Below are positions 14,268 to 14,330 of a stretch of 14,330 nucleotides of DNA, piece by piece. The stretch lies in NCBI GenBank assembly GCA_012735335.1, contig JAAYHO010000248.1, forward strand, positions 1-14,330. Direction: 5' to 3'. The DNA is from Gammaproteobacteria bacterium. GTDB lineage: Bacteria; Pseudomonadota; Gammaproteobacteria; Pseudomonadales; Pseudomonadaceae. Both the position numbers and the translations under genes were made by a program. Positions within the stretch are counted from its first letter, which is position 1. Each line of letters opens with the position of its first letter. The notes under the pieces were generated by a model. It ran no database searches. It saw only the letters and a program-made list of their open reading frames with translations, and was not told where the DNA came from.

Positions 14268-14330
14268 CGTCATTGCGAGGAGCGCAGCGATGCGGCAATC
14301 CAGCGTGCGGGTAACTCCGAGGCCCATGGA
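14268..14330. repeat. MITE-like palindromic repeat, copy 2 (cut by window end)
   Basis: This segment begins with the same 13-bp terminus (14268-14280) and matches the first 63 bp of copy 1 with only two substitutions, in the same orientation. The remaining 29 bp, including the right terminus, lie beyond the window. A 41-bp spacer (14227-14267) with no recognisable feature separates the copies. Confidence 0.75.

Noticed and set aside
14064..14327. 87-codon minus-strand frame at the right edge
   Set aside because: It is a translation of the two MITE-like repeats (LDCRIAALLAMTR-type peptide), a known kind of spurious annotation.
14135..14330. CRISPR array from the two near-identical repeats
   Set aside because: The units are 92-bp self-complementary elements rather than short repeats with regular spacers, only two are visible, and no cas gene is in the window.

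Overview
The window looks like a chromosomal segment of a Pseudomonas-lineage gammaproteobacterium. The DNA is GC-rich. The protein sequences of PepA, LptF, LptG, FolX, FolE, FolM and YaaA read as close relatives of Pseudomonas proteins. Two gene neighbourhoods are pseudomonad-like: pepA divergent from lptF-lptG, and folM-folE-folX next to a flavodoxin gene. A marine or halophilic pseudomonad (Halopseudomonas type) is a reasonable guess but cannot be fixed from sequence alone.

Layout. 1-66: a cluster of AT-richer 15-bp repeats that look like transposase-binding sites at the end of an insertion sequence lying mostly outside the window. 67-495 (-): coiled-coil hypothetical protein. 586-867 (+): DUF503/YlxP-like protein. 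955-1305 (+): DUF4870 small membrane protein. 1306-1557: non-coding, with a hairpin. 1558-1842 (+): orphan domain resembling the cytoplasmic C-terminal tail of BCCT (BetT-type) transporters, with a 21-codon frame overlapping its start. 1952-3289 (+): Spinster-like MFS transporter. 3383-3802 (+): two-CBS-domain protein. 3750-4325 (-): acidic hypothetical protein with an apparent single-base frameshift near its 3' end. 4492-5982 (-): leucyl aminopeptidase pepA, divergent from lptF-lptG (6117-8271, +), the inner-membrane permease pair of the LPS exporter. 8285-8361: large REP-like inverted repeat at the convergent junction.

8378-10895 (-): a compact run of five genes transcribed leftwards, folM-folE-folX-hopJ-RDD. 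The first three make and recycle the tetrahydromonapterin type of pterin cofactor: GTP cyclohydrolase I, dihydroneopterin triphosphate 2'-epimerase and dihydromonapterin reductase. A HopJ-family protein and a small RDD membrane protein follow. Divergent from folM is a MioC-like flavodoxin (11026-11481) with a good sigma70-type promoter that carries a palindrome over its -10. Then come a Crp/Fnr-type regulator (11503-12255, -), a divergent alpha/beta hydrolase with an Asp nucleophile (12355-13236, +) and yaaA (13255-14031, -). The right edge (14135-14330) holds two near-identical copies of a MITE-like element with 13-bp terminal inverted repeats, the second cut by the window end.

Most of the window is ordinary housekeeping. 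The points that stand out are the apparent frameshift at 3917-3926, the missing holC/valS around the pepA-distal hypothetical gene, the free-standing BCCT-tail domain, the HopJ protein inside a pterin operon, and the mobile-element-like repeats at both edges. I found no convincing new multi-gene system.
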